A DNA stretch of 61,119 nt, from assembly GCA_030613505.1 (NCBI GenBank), contig JAUWLW010000013.1, forward strand, positions 1 to 61,119, in the 5' to 3' direction. The DNA is from Candidatus Zixiibacteriota bacterium. Lineage in GTDB: Bacteria; RBG-13-66-14; B26-G2; WVWN01. Both the position numbers and the translations under genes were made by a program. The stretch's first letter is position 1. Every line of letters starts with the position of its first letter. Positions 1-9,485 of the stretch are shown one piece after another. The notes beneath the pieces were generated by a model. The model had not been told where the DNA came from and did no database searches. It worked only from the letters and a program-made list of their open reading frames with translations.

Positions 1-27
1 TTTATATTTTTATTTTAAAAAATTTAT

Positions 28-56
28 AAAAACCCCCCCCGGGGGGGGGGGTTTTT
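28..56 (-). terminator. C8/G11 palindromic hairpin downstream of hppA
   Basis: A5-C8 followed by G11-T5 forms a perfect palindrome, with T-runs on both strands, just past the stop of the pyrophosphatase gene. On the minus strand it would act as an intrinsic terminator for that gene. A stem made only of C and G homopolymers is unusual; being next to the window edge, a sequencing or assembly artefact is also possible. The flanking first 30 bases are AT-only. Confidence 0.4.
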
Positions 57-128
57 CTCTTTAACAAAAGTAGGGGGGGCTTAAACGGCGCCCGCTCCCG
101 TATATCGATAAGGGGCTTTAACGCCTCG

Positions 129-2306
129 TTATTTCTCCACCGCCGCCTCGGCCTCGCTCACGCCGGCGAAGGAACCCTTCTTCGTGCGCCAGACCGCCCA
201 GCCGACGAGCAGGGTCCCCACGACGACTATGGGCACCGTCACGTACCACGTGTCGCGGAACTTGATGATCAGCGGCGCGATGATCAGCGCGACCAGGTTC
301 ATCACTTTGATGAGCGGGTTGATGGCCGGGCCGGCGGTATCCTTGAACGGGTCGCCGACGGTGTCGCCCACTACGGCGGCCTTGTGCGCCGGCGAGCCCT
401 TGCCGCCGTACAGGCCGTCCTCGATGGACTTCTTGGCGTTGTCCCAGGCGCCGCCCGCGTTTGCCAGGAAGACCGCCATAAGCTGGCCCGTCACGATGAT
501 GCCGGCCAGGAAGCCGCCCAGCGCCGCGGCGTCGAGGAGGAAGCCGACGATTACCGGCGTCAACACCGCCAAGAGGCCCGGGCCGACGAGCTCTTTAAGG
601 GCGGCGCTGGTGCAGATGTCCACCGTCTTGGCGTAGTCGGGCTCGGCCTCGCCCGTCATCAAACCTTTGATCGTGCGGAATTGGCGCCGGACCTCGTTTA
701 TGACGAGGGCGGCCGCGCGGCCCACGGCCCGTATCAGCAACGAGGAGAAGAGGAAGGGTACGGCGCCGCCGACGAGCAAGCCGATGAGGATCATAGGGTT
801 GGCGACGTTGATGCCTGTGATCTCGGCGCCGGCGAGTTTCAGCTCCTCGAAGTACGAGCCGAAGAGCGAAGTCGCGGCCATGACCGCGGTCGCGATGGCG
901 AAGCCCTTCGTGATGGCCTTCGTCGTGTTGCCGACGGCGTCGAGGTCGGCGATGGTCTTGCGGGTCTTCTCGTCGCCCTCCTTCGACATCTCGATGATGC
1001 CGTTGGCGTTGTCGGCTACCGGCCCGAAGGTGTCCATCGAGACGACGACCCCCGTCGTGGTGAGCATGCCCATGCCGGCGAGCGCGATGGAGTAGAGGAT
1101 GTACGTGACGTTGCTCGGGTCGCCCACGATGAGGATGGAGGAGAAGATGGCGCCGCAGATGACGAGTAGGGCCCACACCGACGACTCGAGCCCCACCGCC
1201 ACCCCCATCAGTATGGTCGTGGCCTCGCCGGTGCGCGGCGCCTCGGCGATCTCCTTGACCGGGCGCCGCTTGATCGACGTGAAGTGTTCGGTCAACAACG
1301 AGATCAACACGGAGAGTATCAGGCCGAAGGCGGTGGCCCAGAAGACGCGTATATCGTCGACGTAGTAGTGGGCGAAGAAGTAGAAGCCGATCGCCGAGGC
1401 CACCGCGGAGAGAAGGTAACCGCGGTTGATGGCGCGCATCCCCGGCTCGGTCTCCGAGCGCGGCCGGACCGCCGCGGTCCCTATTATGGACGTGATGACG
1501 CCGACGCCGCGCACGATGAGCGGGAAGATGACGCCCTTAACGCCCATCACGCTCCAGCCGAGTATCATCGCCGCTACCAGCGTAACCTCGTACGACTCGA
1601 AGATGTCGGCGGCCATGCCGGCGCAGTCGCCGACGTTGTCTCCCACGTTATCGGCGATGACCGCGGCGTTGCGGGGGTCGTCCTCCGGGATCCCGGCCTC
1701 CACTTTGCCGACGAGGTCGGCGCCCACGTCCGCGGCTTTGGTGAAGATGCCGCCGCCCACCCGCATAAACAGCGCCAACAGCGAACCGCCGAAGCCGAAG
1801 CCGATGAGCACCTCGTACGCCTTGGAGCCGTAGAGGATGAAGATGGAGGTGGCGCCGAGGAGGCCCAGGCCCACGCAGAACATGCCGGCGACGGTGCCGG
1901 TCTGAAAGGCGATGGTGAGCGCCCGCTTGTAGGAGCTGCGGGCGGCGCTGGCGCAGCGGACGTTGCCGCGCACCGCCAGGCTCATCCCCACGAAGCCCAC
2001 GAGCCCCGAGAAGAAGGCGCCCAAGAGGAACGCGCCCGCCCGGCCGAACTGCATAGTCAGCGTCTCGCCGGTCGCGAACATCGCGACGGCGATGACGCCG
2101 GTTATCAGCAAGATGGTTTTGAATTGGCGGTTGAGGTACGCCCGGGCGCCCTGTTGGATGGCGCGCGCTATCTTTTGCATCGCCGGCGTGCCGGGGTCGA
2201 GCTTCAATATCCTGCCGGCGAGGATTAGGGCGTAGCCGATACCCACGAAGGCGCTGCCGAAGACCGTCCAAAGAGCGATTTTCTCGAATAGCGAATAAGA
2301 GTCCAT
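129..2306 (-). CDS. hppA: K+-independent membrane proton-pumping pyrophosphatase
   Basis: Integral membrane enzyme that hydrolyses pyrophosphate and pumps H+ out of the cytoplasm. At 725 residues with about 16 hydrophobic segments it is full length for the family. The pyrophosphate and Mg binding motifs are intact: DVGADLVGKVE at 193-203 and the DNVGDNVGDCAGMAADIFES block at 219-238. The diagnostic loop near residue 460 reads GNTTKAITKG. K and T at the two type-determining positions mark the K+-independent class; K+-dependent enzymes have A there. The gene stands alone, with a near-consensus promoter upstream and a hairpin downstream. Family assignment is firm; the coupling ion (H+ rather than Na+) follows from the K+-independent class. 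Confidence 0.97.
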   Translation of the reverse strand: MDSYSLFEKIALWTVFGSAFVGIGYALILAGRILKLDPGTPAMQKIARAIQQGARAYLNRQFKTILLITGVIAVAMFATGETLTMQFGRAGAFLLGAFFSGLVGFVGMSLAVRGNVRCASAARSSYKRALTIAFQTGTVAGMFCVGLGLLGATSIFILYGSKAYEVLIGFGFGGSLLALFMRVGGGIFTKAADVGADLVGKVEAGIPEDDPRNAAVIADNVGDNVGDCAGMAADIFESYEVTLVAAMILGWSVMGVKGVIFPLIVRGVGVITSIIGTAAVRPRSETEPGMRAINRGYLLSAVASAIGFYFFAHYYVDDIRVFWATAFGLILSVLISLLTEHFTSIKRRPVKEIAEAPRTGEATTILMGVAVGLESSVWALLVICGAIFSSILIVGDPSNVTYILYSIALAGMGMLTTTGVVVSMDTFGPVADNANGIIEMSKEGDEKTRKTIADLDAVGNTTKAITKGFAIATAVMAATSLFGSYFEELKLAGAEITGINVANPMILIGLLVGGAVPFLFSSLLIRAVGRAAALVINEVRRQFRTIKGLMTGEAEPDYAKTVDICTSAALKELVGPGLLAVLTPVIVGFLLDAAALGGFLAGIIVTGQLMAVFLANAGGAWDNAKKSIEDGLYGGKGSPAHKAAVVGDTVGDPFKDTAGPAINPLIKVMNLVALIIAPLIIKFRDTWYVTVPIVVVGTLLVGWAVWRTKKGSFAGVSEAEAAVEK

Positions 2307-2371
2307 AGAGGTCTTCCCAAAATTGAAAACGGCGGCCTGAGGCGAGCCGTCGAGGGTTTAATTGTCCGGAA

Positions 2372-2400
2372 ATAATACCACGGGAAGATTATTGTGTCAA
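2372..2400 (-). promoter_or_regulatory. sigma70-type promoter of hppA
   Basis: Reading the minus strand, TTGACA (2400-2395), a 17-bp spacer and TATTAT (2377-2372). This is nearly consensus and lies about 65 bp before the hppA start codon. Confidence 0.75.
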
Positions 2401-2410
2401 ACTTTTACTA

Positions 2411-2437
2411 AAAAGCCGGCCCGAACGGGCCGGCTTG
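2411..2437 (-). terminator. intrinsic terminator of the cytochrome lipoprotein gene
   Basis: An 11-bp perfect stem (AAGCCGGCCCG and its complement) with a 2-nt loop, followed on the minus strand by TTTTTAGT. It sits just after the stop at 2458 and just before the hppA -35 box. Confidence 0.8.
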
Positions 2438-2457
2438 CGGTTTGAAGAAAATACGGA

Positions 2458-2892
2458 CTATAGCGACTCGAGGTACGCGAGGAAGTCCTTCATCTCCTGG
2501 CTGTCCTCGGCCAAGGCCTCGCCGCCCAACGGGTTGGTGATGCAGAAGTTGATGACTTCGGCGAGGGTAACTTCTTTCTCCGGGTCGAGCATCATGAAGA
2601 CGCCGGGGTAGCGGTCCTTGACGCCGGTGAGGGGCTTGGTGGCCATGCCTTCCATCTCCATGCCCTCGGTGCCGCCGTTGGGGTGGCAGGTCTCGCAGCT
2701 TTTGCCGGTGGTGCCGAGGTCGACGTTCTTGAACAGCGCCAGGCCGTTCTCGACGTTACCTTCCATCGCGACTTCGGCCGTCTCGGCGGTCATGGCGGTC
2801 TCCGCCGTCGGGGCTTCCTCTTGCTTCTTGCACGCCACGAATAGGGCCGCCACGGCGGCAACTACCCCTAAACAGACTAAGAATTTACGCAT
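2458..2892 (-). CDS. small haem c lipoprotein (monohaem cytochrome c-like)
   Basis: A 144-residue exported lipoprotein: basic N-terminus, hydrophobic core and lipobox VAC with the lipidated Cys at 21, then an Ala/Thr/Glu-rich linker. One haem-binding motif CETCH lies at 66-70, followed by a Met-rich segment around 75-85 that could supply the distal ligand, as in small class I cytochromes. It probably carries electrons on the periplasmic side of a membrane. It is divergently transcribed from the membrane haem protein gene beginning at 3091, which suggests a linked role. A GGAGG site precedes the ATG. Specific partner unknown. Confidence 0.8.
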   Translation of the reverse strand: MRKFLVCLGVVAAVAALFVACKKQEEAPTAETAMTAETAEVAMEGNVENGLALFKNVDLGTTGKSCETCHPNGGTEGMEMEGMATKPLTGVKDRYPGVFMMLDPEKEVTLAEVINFCITNPLGGEALAEDSQEMKDFLAYLESL

Positions 2893-3090
2893 TGCCGTCC
2901 TCCTTGGTATTTAATTTATGGACGAAAACGAGTATATATTATCTTGCAAGTAATGTAATATATATAGTATGAGAAAGCAAGCTAAAATTGAACGCAAGTT
3001 ATAGTACTACGGAACGTAACGTTTGGCGCCGGCCGGTAGGCGCTGGTCCCTTGGGACGGTCTACGCCGCCTTTTCGGCGAGAGGTTGAAA

Positions 3091-3786
3091 ATGGTATTAA
3101 TATCGATCGTTTTAGCGTACGTCGCTTTGGCCGCGGCGTTGACGGCCGTCTTGGCCATGCTCGCCCGGTTGAGCGGGGCCGCCGCCGGGAAGGGCGGGGC
3201 CGCGCTGCTATGGGTTCACCGCGTCGCCGGGTACGTCTTCCTCGCCATAATGATTTTCCTTTTCGCGGGGATGCTGTTCAAGATAGCGGAGTACGGCAAG
3301 GCGATTCCGGCCCGGGTGGCGTGGCACGGCGCCGCGGGGTTCGCCGTCGTGGCGTTTCTGTTCCTCAAATGGGCCGTCGTCCGACCTTTCCGTGGCCTGA
3401 TGAAGTTCGGGCCGCCGTTGGGCATGGTGGTCTTCGGCCTCGCGTTTTTGGTCATAAATTTCGGCGCCACGATGGAACTCCTGGGGAGGTTACCCCGAGA
3501 AGCGGTCAAAGAAGAGGGGGCCGTGGCCGAACATCTTAAGGTGCCCCATATGCGACCCGGCGCCCCCGAGCGCGACCCGCTGCGCGCGGCGCGGTTCGTC
3601 TTCGCCGAAAAGTGTGGCAGATGCCACCATCTACGGCGCCCTCTGGCCAAGCCCCGGACCGAGACGGACTGGCCGCCTTTGCTCGAGCGGATGCGGAGCT
3701 ACGACCGGAGTTGGATAAGCGACGTCGACGCCGAAGAGATCGAAATTTACCTCGTTAACGATTACGGCCCGGGGAGTAACAAGTAA
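3091..3786 (+). CDS. four-helix membrane protein with C-terminal haem c motif
   Basis: A 231-residue protein; the ATG at 3091 is preferred over the TTG six bases earlier because GAGG lies six bases before it. Four hydrophobic helices are visible at about 2-24, 40-62, 77-98 and 106-130. Histidines in helices 2 (H43) and 3 (H79) could ligate haem b. A soluble tail carries CGRCH at 175-179, a covalent haem c site, so the protein probably spans quinone and periplasm. It is first in a same-strand run with the SHOCT protein and Frd/Sdh A and B, and no SdhC/D anchor is encoded there, so it is a candidate for that role (inference). I do not recognise a named family. Confidence 0.7.
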   Translation: MVLISIVLAYVALAAALTAVLAMLARLSGAAAGKGGAALLWVHRVAGYVFLAIMIFLFAGMLFKIAEYGKAIPARVAWHGAAGFAVVAFLFLKWAVVRPFRGLMKFGPPLGMVVFGLAFLVINFGATMELLGRLPREAVKEEGAVAEHLKVPHMRPGAPERDPLRAARFVFAEKCGRCHHLRRPLAKPRTETDWPPLLERMRSYDRSWISDVDAEEIEIYLVNDYGPGSNK

Positions 3787-3879
3787 AACGGTGGAACCGG
3801 TAAGGGCGCGACGCCCGAACGGAAACCGCGAGGGGCCGGCGAGTAAATAACACACACTTACCAGGAGGTGGAGGCAGAA

Positions 3880-4188
3880 ATGGGGAAAATAATTTCGGCG
3901 GGCGCGGCGCTGTCGCTTCTCGCCGGCGTCGCGTACGGCCACGGCAACGACGACTGGCACATGGGCGGCTGGCCCATGATGGGCGGCGGCATGTGGTGCC
4001 TCGTCTTTTGGATCGTCGTCGCGATCATAGTAGTGCTATTGATAGTCTTGGCGGTGAGATATTTGACGGCGAGAGGACCCGCGGGAAAGGCGGAGAAAAG
4101 CAGCTTGGAGATATTGAAAGAACGTTACGCGAAGGGAGAAATATCGAAGGCCGAGTTCGAGGAAATGAAAAAAGACTTAGAGGGGTAG
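3880..4188 (+). CDS. SHOCT-domain small membrane protein
   Basis: A 102-residue protein. AGGAGGTG at 3863-3870 fixes the ATG at 3880. It has a signal-like N-terminus, a His/Met/Gly-rich stretch at about 20-40 (possible metal contacts), one transmembrane helix at about 40-62, and a C-terminal SHOCT motif of about 30 residues (LEILKERYAKGEI..EFEEMK). SHOCT modules are short oligomerisation elements at the ends of membrane proteins. The gene lies between the haem membrane protein and the flavoprotein subunit gene and is probably co-transcribed with both. Its function is unknown. Confidence 0.75.
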   Translation: MGKIISAGAALSLLAGVAYGHGNDDWHMGGWPMMGGGMWCLVFWIVVAIIVVLLIVLAVRYLTARGPAGKAEKSSLEILKERYAKGEISKAEFEEMKKDLEG

Positions 4189-4223
4189 GTCAAGACATCC
4201 CTACGGATTAGGATTTAAGGAAA

Positions 4224-5960
<1,737 letters not shown>

Positions 5961-5961
5961 A

Positions 5962-6690
5962 ATGGCTGATACGGTCGAATTCAGAGTGATGAGGTTCGAC
6001 CCGGCGGCGGACGCCGAGCCCCGCGAGGTCTCGTACGAAGTGCGGGCCGGCGAGCGCGACCGCGTCCTCGACGGCCTCAACTACATAAAGTGGCATTTGG
6101 ACGGAACGCTGGCGTATCGCCGCTCGTGCGCCCACGGCGTCTGCGGCTCGGACGCGGTGGTCATCAACGGGACCGTGGGGCTGGCCTGTAAAAAGCTTAT
6201 TCGCGACCTGGAGCCGCCGATCGTCGTCGGCGCGTTGGCGACGTTCCCGGTGATTAAGGACCTCGTCGTCGACTTGGAACCTTTTTTCGCGGCCGTGCGG
6301 CGGGTGAGGCCTTGGCTCGAGGCCGGCGAGGCCATCCCGGAACGGGAGTTCCTCCAGCCGCCCGCCGAGCTCGAGGCTTTTATGGACGGAACCAAGTGCA
6401 TACTGTGCGCGTCGTGCGTGGCGGCGTGCCCGGTAGTGCGGCGGGGGACGCCTTACATAGGGCCGGCGGCGGTGGTGCAGGGGCACCGCTTTATTAACGA
6501 TTCCCGCGACGTCGACGGCGAGACCCGACTTCGGTTGTTGGCCGCGCCCGACGGCGCTAACGCTTGCGAAAACTTCTTCGAATGTACGAGGGTTTGCCCG
6601 CGCGGTATCCTCGTCACCAGGAGGATAAACGAAATCAAAAGCATGTTGGCGGCCGGCGGTTACGTGAAGGGGGAAGACGCCGATGGCTAA
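5962..6690 (+). CDS. fumarate reductase/succinate dehydrogenase iron-sulfur subunit
   Basis: A 242-residue electron-transfer subunit. The N-terminal plant-type ferredoxin domain has the cysteine set SCAHGVCGSD..AC near 53-74 for the 2Fe-2S cluster. The C-terminal domain has CILCASCVAACP near 147-158 (4Fe-4S) and CENFFECTRVCP near 198-209, the site of the 3Fe-4S cluster in relatives. It normally docks on a quinone-binding membrane anchor, but no SdhC/D-type gene follows. Instead the next ORF, the rubredoxin fusion, overlaps this one by 8 bases, indicating tight coupling. The family call is certain; the physiological electron partner is open. Confidence 0.95.
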   Translation: MADTVEFRVMRFDPAADAEPREVSYEVRAGERDRVLDGLNYIKWHLDGTLAYRRSCAHGVCGSDAVVINGTVGLACKKLIRDLEPPIVVGALATFPVIKDLVVDLEPFFAAVRRVRPWLEAGEAIPEREFLQPPAELEAFMDGTKCILCASCVAACPVVRRGTPYIGPAAVVQGHRFINDSRDVDGETRLRLLAAPDGANACENFFECTRVCPRGILVTRRINEIKSMLAAGGYVKGEDADG

Positions 6691-8497
6691 GTGGAAGTGC
6701 AGCGTTTGCGGTTACATTTACGACGAAGCGCGCGAGGAAGTCCCCTTCGCGGAATTGCCGGACGATTGGACCTGTCCCGTGTGCGGCGCGCCCAAGTCCG
6801 CCTTCAACCTTATCGAGGGGGCCGGGGAGCGCGAGGTCGCCGAGGGTGAGTTTGCGGGAACCGTCGCCGACCAGATCGTGGCCCAGCTTGCCGCGTACGG
6901 CGTGCGCTACGTCTACGGCATACCGGGCGACTCCAACCTGCCGCTGGTGGATGCCATGCGCCGTTCCAAGAACGTGGATTTCGTGCTGGTGCGGCATGAG
7001 GAGACCGCGGCCTTTATGGCCTCCGCGCGCTACAAAATTTTCAACGAGATAGGGGTGTGCCTTTCCATCGCCGGCCCGGGGACGACGAACTTGATAACGG
7101 GCCTTATGGACGCGGCGACCGACCGCTCGCCGGTGCTCGCGCTGTTGGGACAAGTAACCGAGGTTAGGTTGGGCAGCGAAGCATTTCAGGAGGTCGACCA
7201 ACTCGCGCTCTATCATCCTTTCACCGTATACGCGGAGACGATATCGGCGCCGGCGCGGGCCGCCAACGTCGTCAACACGGCCGTGAAGAAGGCCTACGCC
7301 GAACATGGCGTGGCCGCGCTGAGCCTCCCCACCGACGTGCTGGCCGCGGCCGCGGCGGGCGGTATATTGACCGGCGACCGCCATGTCTTCGGCGGCCGCG
7401 TCGCGCCGACGGAGGAATCGCTGCGTGCGGTGGCGGACGTTATCGCCCGCGCCAAAAGGCCGCTGGTCTTCGCCGGCTGGGGGGCCCGCTTCGCCGGCGC
7501 AGACGTCGTCGCCCTCGCCGAGCGCATCGGCGCTTTCGTCGCGACCACGTCCCGCGCCAAAGGCGTCGTGCCCGAAACCCACGAGTTGGCGGTGGGCGTA
7601 ATGGGCAGCATCGGCGCGCCGTGCGCGGCCCGGGCGGCGCAGGCGTCGGACCTGCTCATAATCCTCGGCTCGGGATTCCGCCAGCGGAACCTCGTCCCGG
7701 GCGTGCCCGCGGTCCAGGTGGATTGGAACGGCGCCCGCATCGGCAAGACCTTCGAGGTCGAGGCGGGCGCCGTGGGCGACGTGCGCGAGGCGCTGCCGCG
7801 ACTCCTGGACCTCGTGCCAGCGAAGGATATGGATGAGGATTTCCAAAAAGCGGTCCGCGGGTACCGCGACGAGCACATGCGCGACGTCGCCGCGCTGCGC
7901 GACGAGAAGACGAGGCCGGTGCATCCCGGCTTCGTCGTGAGTTGGCTGAACGAGCTAATTCCCAAGGACGCCGTCGTAACCGTCGACGTGGGCGACCACA
8001 CCTATTGGTTTTACAAGATGTTCGTCGCCGACGGCCAGCGGACGTACCTCTCCGCCAACATGGCCAGTATGGCCTTCGCGCTCCCGGCGGCGTTGGCGGC
8101 CTCGCTTCACGAGCGCTCGAGGCCGACGTTCTGCGTTACCGGCGACGGCGGCTTCGGCATGCTCATGGCCGACTTCACGACGGCCGTCCGCGAAAAGCTC
8201 CCCATAAAGGTAATACTCTTCAACGACCGTCGATTGAAGAACATCGTGAAGGAGCAGACCATCGCGGGCTTCCCGCGCTACGGCGTCGAGTTCCCCAACC
8301 CCGACTTCGCCGAATACGCCGCGTCGGCCGGCGGCCTCGGCGTGCGCGTCGACGACCCCGACGACTTCGCGCCCGCGGTAAAAAAAGCTCTGAAAGAAAA
8401 AAGCCGCCCGTCGTTAATCGAAGTTATCGTCGACCCGGCGGCGATGGCCGCGCCGGCGGGCGTCGCGCTGGCGGCGGAGAAGGGCTCCAAGAAGTGA
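6683..8497 (+). CDS. rubredoxin domain fused to TPP-dependent pyruvate oxidase/acetolactate synthase-type enzyme
   Basis: A 604-residue two-part protein. Residues 1-45 are a rubredoxin domain with CSVCGY at 6-11 and CPVCG at 31-35. The loop between the two Cys pairs is about 8 residues shorter than in free rubredoxins. From about 57 onward it is a complete three-domain TPP enzyme: PYR domain with the catalytic-glutamate region VRHEE near 103-107, a middle domain of the FAD-binding type, and a PP domain with TGDGGF..LFNDR, the TPP/Mg motif. The substrate could be pyruvate or another 2-oxo acid. The fusion suggests that electrons from decarboxylation pass to rubredoxin iron (inference). It is the last gene of the operon before a strong terminator. 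An ordinary acetolactate synthase would not carry rubredoxin. Confidence 0.88.
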   Translation: MAKWKCSVCGYIYDEAREEVPFAELPDDWTCPVCGAPKSAFNLIEGAGEREVAEGEFAGTVADQIVAQLAAYGVRYVYGIPGDSNLPLVDAMRRSKNVDFVLVRHEETAAFMASARYKIFNEIGVCLSIAGPGTTNLITGLMDAATDRSPVLALLGQVTEVRLGSEAFQEVDQLALYHPFTVYAETISAPARAANVVNTAVKKAYAEHGVAALSLPTDVLAAAAAGGILTGDRHVFGGRVAPTEESLRAVADVIARAKRPLVFAGWGARFAGADVVALAERIGAFVATTSRAKGVVPETHELAVGVMGSIGAPCAARAAQASDLLIILGSGFRQRNLVPGVPAVQVDWNGARIGKTFEVEAGAVGDVREALPRLLDLVPAKDMDEDFQKAVRGYRDEHMRDVAALRDEKTRPVHPGFVVSWLNELIPKDAVVTVDVGDHTYWFYKMFVADGQRTYLSANMASMAFALPAALAASLHERSRPTFCVTGDGGFGMLMADFTTAVREKLPIKVILFNDRRLKNIVKEQTIAGFPRYGVEFPNPDFAEYAASAGGLGVRVDDPDDFAPAVKKALKEKSRPSLIEVIVDPAAMAAPAGVALAAEKGSKK

Positions 8498-8520
8498 TAC
8501 GTATTCGGCGCGGATACTAG

Positions 8521-8550
8521 AAAGCCGGCCTCGCGGGGCCGGCTTTCCGT
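8521..8550. terminator. bidirectional intrinsic terminator
   Basis: A 10-bp stem AAAGCCGGCC (8521-8530) paired with 8537-8546, with short T-runs on both sides. It separates the convergent rubredoxin-TPP gene and the secreted-protein gene at 8570-9214. Confidence 0.8.
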
Positions 8551-8569
8551 ATTTTGCCTGGCGATAAAC

Positions 8570-9214
8570 TCAGTAATAAAGCGCCTTAACGCGCCCTAAG
8601 CTCGTCGGCGCGACGCCGATGTCGCCCTGCATCACGACGCGGAGCATCAAATTGGATTCGGACTCGAGCCGTTGCCAGGTGCCCAAATAATATGTCCATC
8701 CCCGCCGCTGCGGCGGCCCGGTGTCCAGGCAGTAAGGGTCGACGTTGGGATAATTGTAGCACTGCCCCACGGCGGCGACGAACTTGCGTATGCCCTTGGG
8801 TAACGACCAGTTCACGCCGAAGTCGCACCACGGGTACCCGCGGCCGCTCCCTTTGACGAATCTCGGGCCCCAAATCCGCGCCCCCGGAACGCCGCCCCGA
8901 AAGTCGAATACGCCGACGTTAAAGCCGTCCCACCGGCCGTTGGGCCACTCGCCGCTGGAGCGGACCCGAATGAGTTTTATGTTATGCGCGACTATCGTCG
9001 AACAGTCGAAGTCGTTGCCGATCCAGGCGCCGGCGACGAATTGGGCCAACACGTAACCCAACGTGCCGTTGTCCCACTTCAATTCTTGTTCGGTAATTTC
9101 GTTGGGTTCGAGGGACAAGGCGTCCAAGCCCGGGTCGTTACTCAGGTCTGCGCCCTCGGCCGTCGCGGCGGCCCACGTAAAAATTGCTAAAATAACGGCG
9201 GCCCTTTTTTCCAT
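8570..9214 (-). CDS. secreted protein of unknown function with KALY-type C-terminus
   Basis: A 214-residue protein with a clear signal peptide (about 1-21, ending AEG-A). The ATG is preceded by GGAAGGGG. The mature part is rich in Trp, Gly and Tyr, suggesting a beta-sandwich; it contains four Cys. I recognise no family. The last residues read VAPTSLGRVKALYY, which matches the end of the tandem-array proteins near 60 kb (VVPASIGKIKAIYR) although the rest of the sequence does not. This suggests a shared C-terminal sorting or processing signal. It is monocistronic and convergent with the preceding operon. Confidence 0.75.
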   Translation of the reverse strand: MEKRAAVILAIFTWAAATAEGADLSNDPGLDALSLEPNEITEQELKWDNGTLGYVLAQFVAGAWIGNDFDCSTIVAHNIKLIRVRSSGEWPNGRWDGFNVGVFDFRGGVPGARIWGPRFVKGSGRGYPWCDFGVNWSLPKGIRKFVAAVGQCYNYPNVDPYCLDTGPPQRRGWTYYLGTWQRLESESNLMLRVVMQGDIGVAPTSLGRVKALYY

Positions 9215-9429
9215 AATTAACCCCTTCCGTAATCCCTAAAAAACGGGCGACCCGTACGCCTGAATTATAAACCCAATCCGCGGTTCCGTCAATAGGCGAC
9301 CGTTCTTTCGGAAGCCGACGGCCGCTCGGAATTTGTAGTGCGCCTTCCGCTGTTTGCCTAACGTATATATCCTAAGCACCATATCTTGGGGTAAGGATTT
9401 TCTATACCACAGCATATTGCGTTTTTTCC

Positions 9430-9458
9430 TTGCCAAAATACGCCCATATTGTTAGAAT
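9430..9458 (+). promoter_or_regulatory. promoter of smc
   Basis: TTGCCA (9430-9435), 17 bp, TAGAAT (9453-9458), about 28 bp upstream of the smc ATG. The rest of 9215-9429 shows no convincing gene. Confidence 0.6.
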
Positions 9459-9485
9459 GGTAGTGGAAGCAGGGAAGGCCTTAAT

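Noticed and set aside
9236-9436. A 66-codon minus-strand frame between the secreted protein and smc
   Set aside because: It starts at TTG without a ribosome site, has no recognisable features, and overlaps the smc promoter.
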